Assembly (NCBI GenBank): GCA_037442065.1
Contig: JBBIQZ010000025.1
Coordinates: 1-8,915 of the forward strand
Reading direction: 5' to 3'
Length of the DNA stretch: 8,915 bases
Source of the DNA: JBBIQZ01 sp037442065
GTDB taxonomy: Bacteria; Patescibacteriota; CPR2_A; CG2-30-33-46
The notes below the pieces were generated by a model. It was not told where the DNA came from, made no database searches, and was given only the letters and a program-made list of their open reading frames with translations. Both the position numbers and the translations under genes were made by a program. Positions 6,587 through 8,915 of this stretch are shown here, piece after piece. Position 1 is the stretch's first letter. Each line of letters starts with the position of its first letter.

Positions 6587-7831
6587 ATGAAGTTAGTTGC
6601 TGACTTACATCTTCACTCAAAATATTCTCGGGCGACCTCAAAAGAAATGAATTTAGAAGTTATGTCTTTGTGGTCTAAGTTTAAGGGGATTGACATTTTA
6701 GGAACTGGAGACTTTACTCATCCTTTGTGGTTTGGCGAGTTGGAACAAAAGCTTATCGAAAAAGAAAAAGGATTTTTTAAATTAAAGGGCTCTAAAGAAA
6801 ACGTTTATTTCGTTTTGTCTGCCGAAATAAGCTGCATTTATTCAAAGGGCGGTCGGATTAGAAAAATTCATTTAGTTTTATTAGCGCCTTCGCTGGAAGT
6901 AGTAAGAAAAATAAACAATTCTTTAGCCGGTAGGGGAAACTTATTTTCTGATGGCCGACCAATTTTAGGGATAGACGCCAAAGAACTTTGTAAAATTGTT
7001 TTGGATATTTCCTCGGAAGTTATTATTATTCCGGCTCATATTTGGACACCGTGGTTTTCTTTATTCGGCGCTAATTCCGGATTTGATTCGGTTGAAGAAT
7101 GTTTTGAAGAATTAACAGATAATATTTTTGCTGTTGAAACGGGGCTTTCTTCTGATCCACAAATGAATTGGCGATTGTCTAATCTTGATAAAATGGCAAT
7201 AATTTCTAATTCCGACGCTCATTCTCCTTCCAAGCTTGGCAGGGAAGCGACTGTTTTTGATATGGAGCCAAACTTTAATTCCTTAAGAAGGGCTTTAGAA
7301 AGTCCCAAAGAAGGCAGTGAAATTTTATATACCATTGAGTTTTATCCGGAAGAAGGAAAATATCATTACACCGGCCACCGGAATTGCAATGTTGTTCAGT
7401 CGCCCGAAGAAACAAAGAAATCAGGCGCCACTTGTCCTACTTGCGGCAAAAAGCTAACCGTCGGCGTGATGTACAGAGTAGAACAACTAGCCGACAGGCC
7501 GACCGATTTTAAAGACTCTAAAAGGCCGTCTTTTAAAAGCCTAGTTCCGCTTTTAGAAATTATTGCCGAAAGCCAAGAAGTTTTAGTCAGTTCTAAAAAA
7601 GTGCAAAGCGAATATTTAAAATTGGTTTCTCGGTTTAAAAGCGAATTTAATATGTTGCTAGATGAACCTTTAGAAAATATCGCTAAAGAAAACCAAAAGC
7701 TTGCCGAGGGTATTAAAAAAATGCGGGAAGGAAATATCAATATCTCCCCGGGCTATGACGGAGTTTTTGGCACGGTAAAAATATGGCAGGAAGCCGAACA
7801 AGCTAAGCAAAAACAATCAAGTTTGTTTTAA
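6587..7831 (+). CDS. EndoQ-type PHP-domain endonuclease with C-terminal clamp-binding-like motif
   Basis: A 414-residue protein of the family of endonuclease Q (TIGR00375-like), which nicks DNA 5' of deaminated bases such as uracil and hypoxanthine and at abasic sites. The N-terminal PHP domain has its metal ligands in order: H8 and H10 (DLHLH), D42 and H45 (GDFTH), E80 (SAEIS), H95, H151 (PAHIW), D210 and H212 (SDAH). A zinc-binding module follows: H264 and C267 (GHRNC), C283 and C286 (CPTC). The C-terminal part is helical (about 315-385). The last residues, QSSLF (410-414), match the QxxLF form of the bacterial beta-clamp motif. The ATG follows the previous stop by 9 bases and has no clear ribosome binding site. 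Some related bacterial proteins are fused to UvrD-like helicases; this one is not. Length matches stand-alone EndoQ. Confidence 0.88.
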   Translation: MKLVADLHLHSKYSRATSKEMNLEVMSLWSKFKGIDILGTGDFTHPLWFGELEQKLIEKEKGFFKLKGSKENVYFVLSAEISCIYSKGGRIRKIHLVLLAPSLEVVRKINNSLAGRGNLFSDGRPILGIDAKELCKIVLDISSEVIIIPAHIWTPWFSLFGANSGFDSVEECFEELTDNIFAVETGLSSDPQMNWRLSNLDKMAIISNSDAHSPSKLGREATVFDMEPNFNSLRRALESPKEGSEILYTIEFYPEEGKYHYTGHRNCNVVQSPEETKKSGATCPTCGKKLTVGVMYRVEQLADRPTDFKDSKRPSFKSLVPLLEIIAESQEVLVSSKKVQSEYLKLVSRFKSEFNMLLDEPLENIAKENQKLAEGIKKMREGNINISPGYDGVFGTVKIWQEAEQAKQKQSSLF

Positions 7832-7839
7832 GGAACTGG

Positions 7840-8915
<1,076 letters not shown>

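Noticed and set aside
7396..7740. 114-codon frame antisense to the EndoQ gene, and similar ones antisense to guaB
   Set aside because: The + strand genes have clear family motifs; the antisense frames are shadows of codon bias.

Overview
The window is AT-rich bacterial DNA, probably a metagenome scaffold because it carries a 20-base N gap at 5306-5325. A 23S rRNA gene with group I introns, one encoding a LAGLIDADG homing endonuclease, next to compact AT-rich genes in the standard code, fits the Candidate Phyla Radiation (Patescibacteria). That placement is inference; no taxonomic search was possible.

Region 1 (1-5178) is an rRNA unit, all on the + strand. A short leader carries a promoter-like site and a hairpin-plus-T-run. 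The 23S gene (about 304-4737) spans about 4434 nt against about 2900 in E. coli. Two group I introns account for 1171 nt. The first (2629-3428, after E. coli U1931) carries a single-motif endonuclease gene with its own extended -10 promoter. The second (4094-4464, after about U2604) has no endonuclease but shares core sequence with the first. Removing both leaves about 3263 nt, still long, because several helices are expanded, including one low-complexity A/T arm. Next comes a 5S region in which a complete 5S gene (4901-5018) sits inside the two halves of a second, disrupted 5S whose outer strands still pair. A bidirectional-looking terminator closes the unit.

Region 2 (5258-6577) holds a putative PD-(D/E)XK-type nuclease with an upstream helix-hairpin-helix-like region. 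Its start lies in or beside the N gap. A single in-frame TAA at 6053-6055 splits one otherwise continuous reading frame.

Region 3 (6587-8915) holds a PHP-domain endonuclease of the EndoQ type (damaged-base repair), ending in a sequence that looks like a bacterial beta-clamp binding motif. It is followed, from its own promoter, by the first 333 codons of guaB (IMP dehydrogenase), whose tandem CBS regulatory domain is missing.

The most unusual items are the nested 5S arrangement, the paired related introns with the ORF woven through the ribozyme core, and the clamp-motif-tipped EndoQ.
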